DNA from: an uncultured Paraprevotella sp.
GTDB lineage: Bacteria > Bacteroidota > Bacteroidia > Bacteroidales > Bacteroidaceae
DNA length: 64,000 nucleotides
NCBI GenBank assembly: GCA_944321565.1
Contig: CALULT010000004.1
Coordinates: forward strand, 1 to 64,000
Direction of reading: 5' to 3'
Shown: piece by piece, positions 63,919 through 64,000 of the stretch
How positions within the stretch are numbered: position 1 is the stretch's first letter
Layout: every line of letters begins with the position of its first letter
Program-made: the position numbers and the translations under genes
The notes under the pieces: model-generated
Seen by the model: only the letters and a program-made list of their open reading frames with translations
What the model was told of the DNA's origin: nothing
The model's database searches: none

Positions 63919-64000
63919 CGGATTATCGCTGGAATAATCGAACAAAATCAGCTGATTAACGATTTTATTGGTTGCTTCTCTATCATTGCTTTTGTGCAAT

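Noticed and set aside
1..64000. tRNA or rRNA genes
   Set aside because: No cloverleaf with a TTCGA arm or rRNA-like stretch was recognised on reading; a covariance search could still find one.

Overview
The window is chromosomal DNA of a member of the order Bacteroidales. The evidence is the repeated use of the Bacteroides-type promoter (TTTG, 19-21 bases, TAnnTTTG), a UpxY/NusG-type start to a polysaccharide operon, the lysS-gpsA-pgi gene order, a complete Na+-NQR operon, a TamB protein, and NVEALA, six-bladed beta-propeller and PepSY-like proteins. The species cannot be named from sequence alone. No tRNA, rRNA or CRISPR array was found.

Bases 1-2588 hold a tandem pair of AAA-ATPase/PD-(D/E)XK genes, the first cut by the window edge, followed by about 660 bases without a gene that carry a 22-base tandem repeat.

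Bases 2589-28495 are a capsular or exopolysaccharide locus on the plus strand. It opens with a promoter inside a 205-bp segment bounded by 21-bp inverted repeats, currently facing the operon (ON). Then come a leader with a hairpin, an unusually long UpxY-like antiterminator (503 aa) and a truncated tyrosine recombinase. The biosynthetic block follows: flippase, FrhB-like iron-sulfur protein, a protein with a HEPN motif, pyruvyl transferase, EpsG-type polymerase, several glycosyltransferases and a serine-acetyltransferase-like enzyme. A second block (18.5-28.4 kb) repeats the pyruvyl transferase/FrhB pair with the FrhB copy broken, adds more glycosyltransferases (one frameshifted), and is interleaved with two Rpn-type nucleases and an AAA_14 ATPase. 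It ends in a nucleotidyltransferase and a strong terminator. The biosynthetic genes are visibly AT-richer than the rest.

Bases 28502-37339 are a minus-strand set: lysS, gpsA, pgi, a HAD phosphatase, a thioesterase, a response regulator and a histidine kinase, nearly without gaps, then two PepSY-like genes that the two-component system may control. Divergent from lysS are pflB and pflA (anaerobic pyruvate cleavage), a lipoprotein phosphoesterase and an exported protein.

Bases 42378-49957 (minus) hold a metallo-beta-lactamase-fold lipoprotein, a frameshifted BspA-type leucine-rich protein, a possible structured RNA region, guanine deaminase and TamB. Bases 50069-56077 (plus) are nqrABCDEF, the sodium-pumping NADH:quinone reductase; NqrC carries an extra N-terminal rubredoxin-like domain. 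Bases 56151-63874 (minus) hold a MATE exporter, a beta-propeller lipoprotein with an NVEALA peptide, and an MBOAT acyltransferase with two SGNH-type proteins that look like a cell-surface glycan O-acetylation set.

Four genes show single apparent frameshifts or small deletions (about 19.9, 23.8, 43.7 and 49.95 kb). They could be real decay or residual assembly error.
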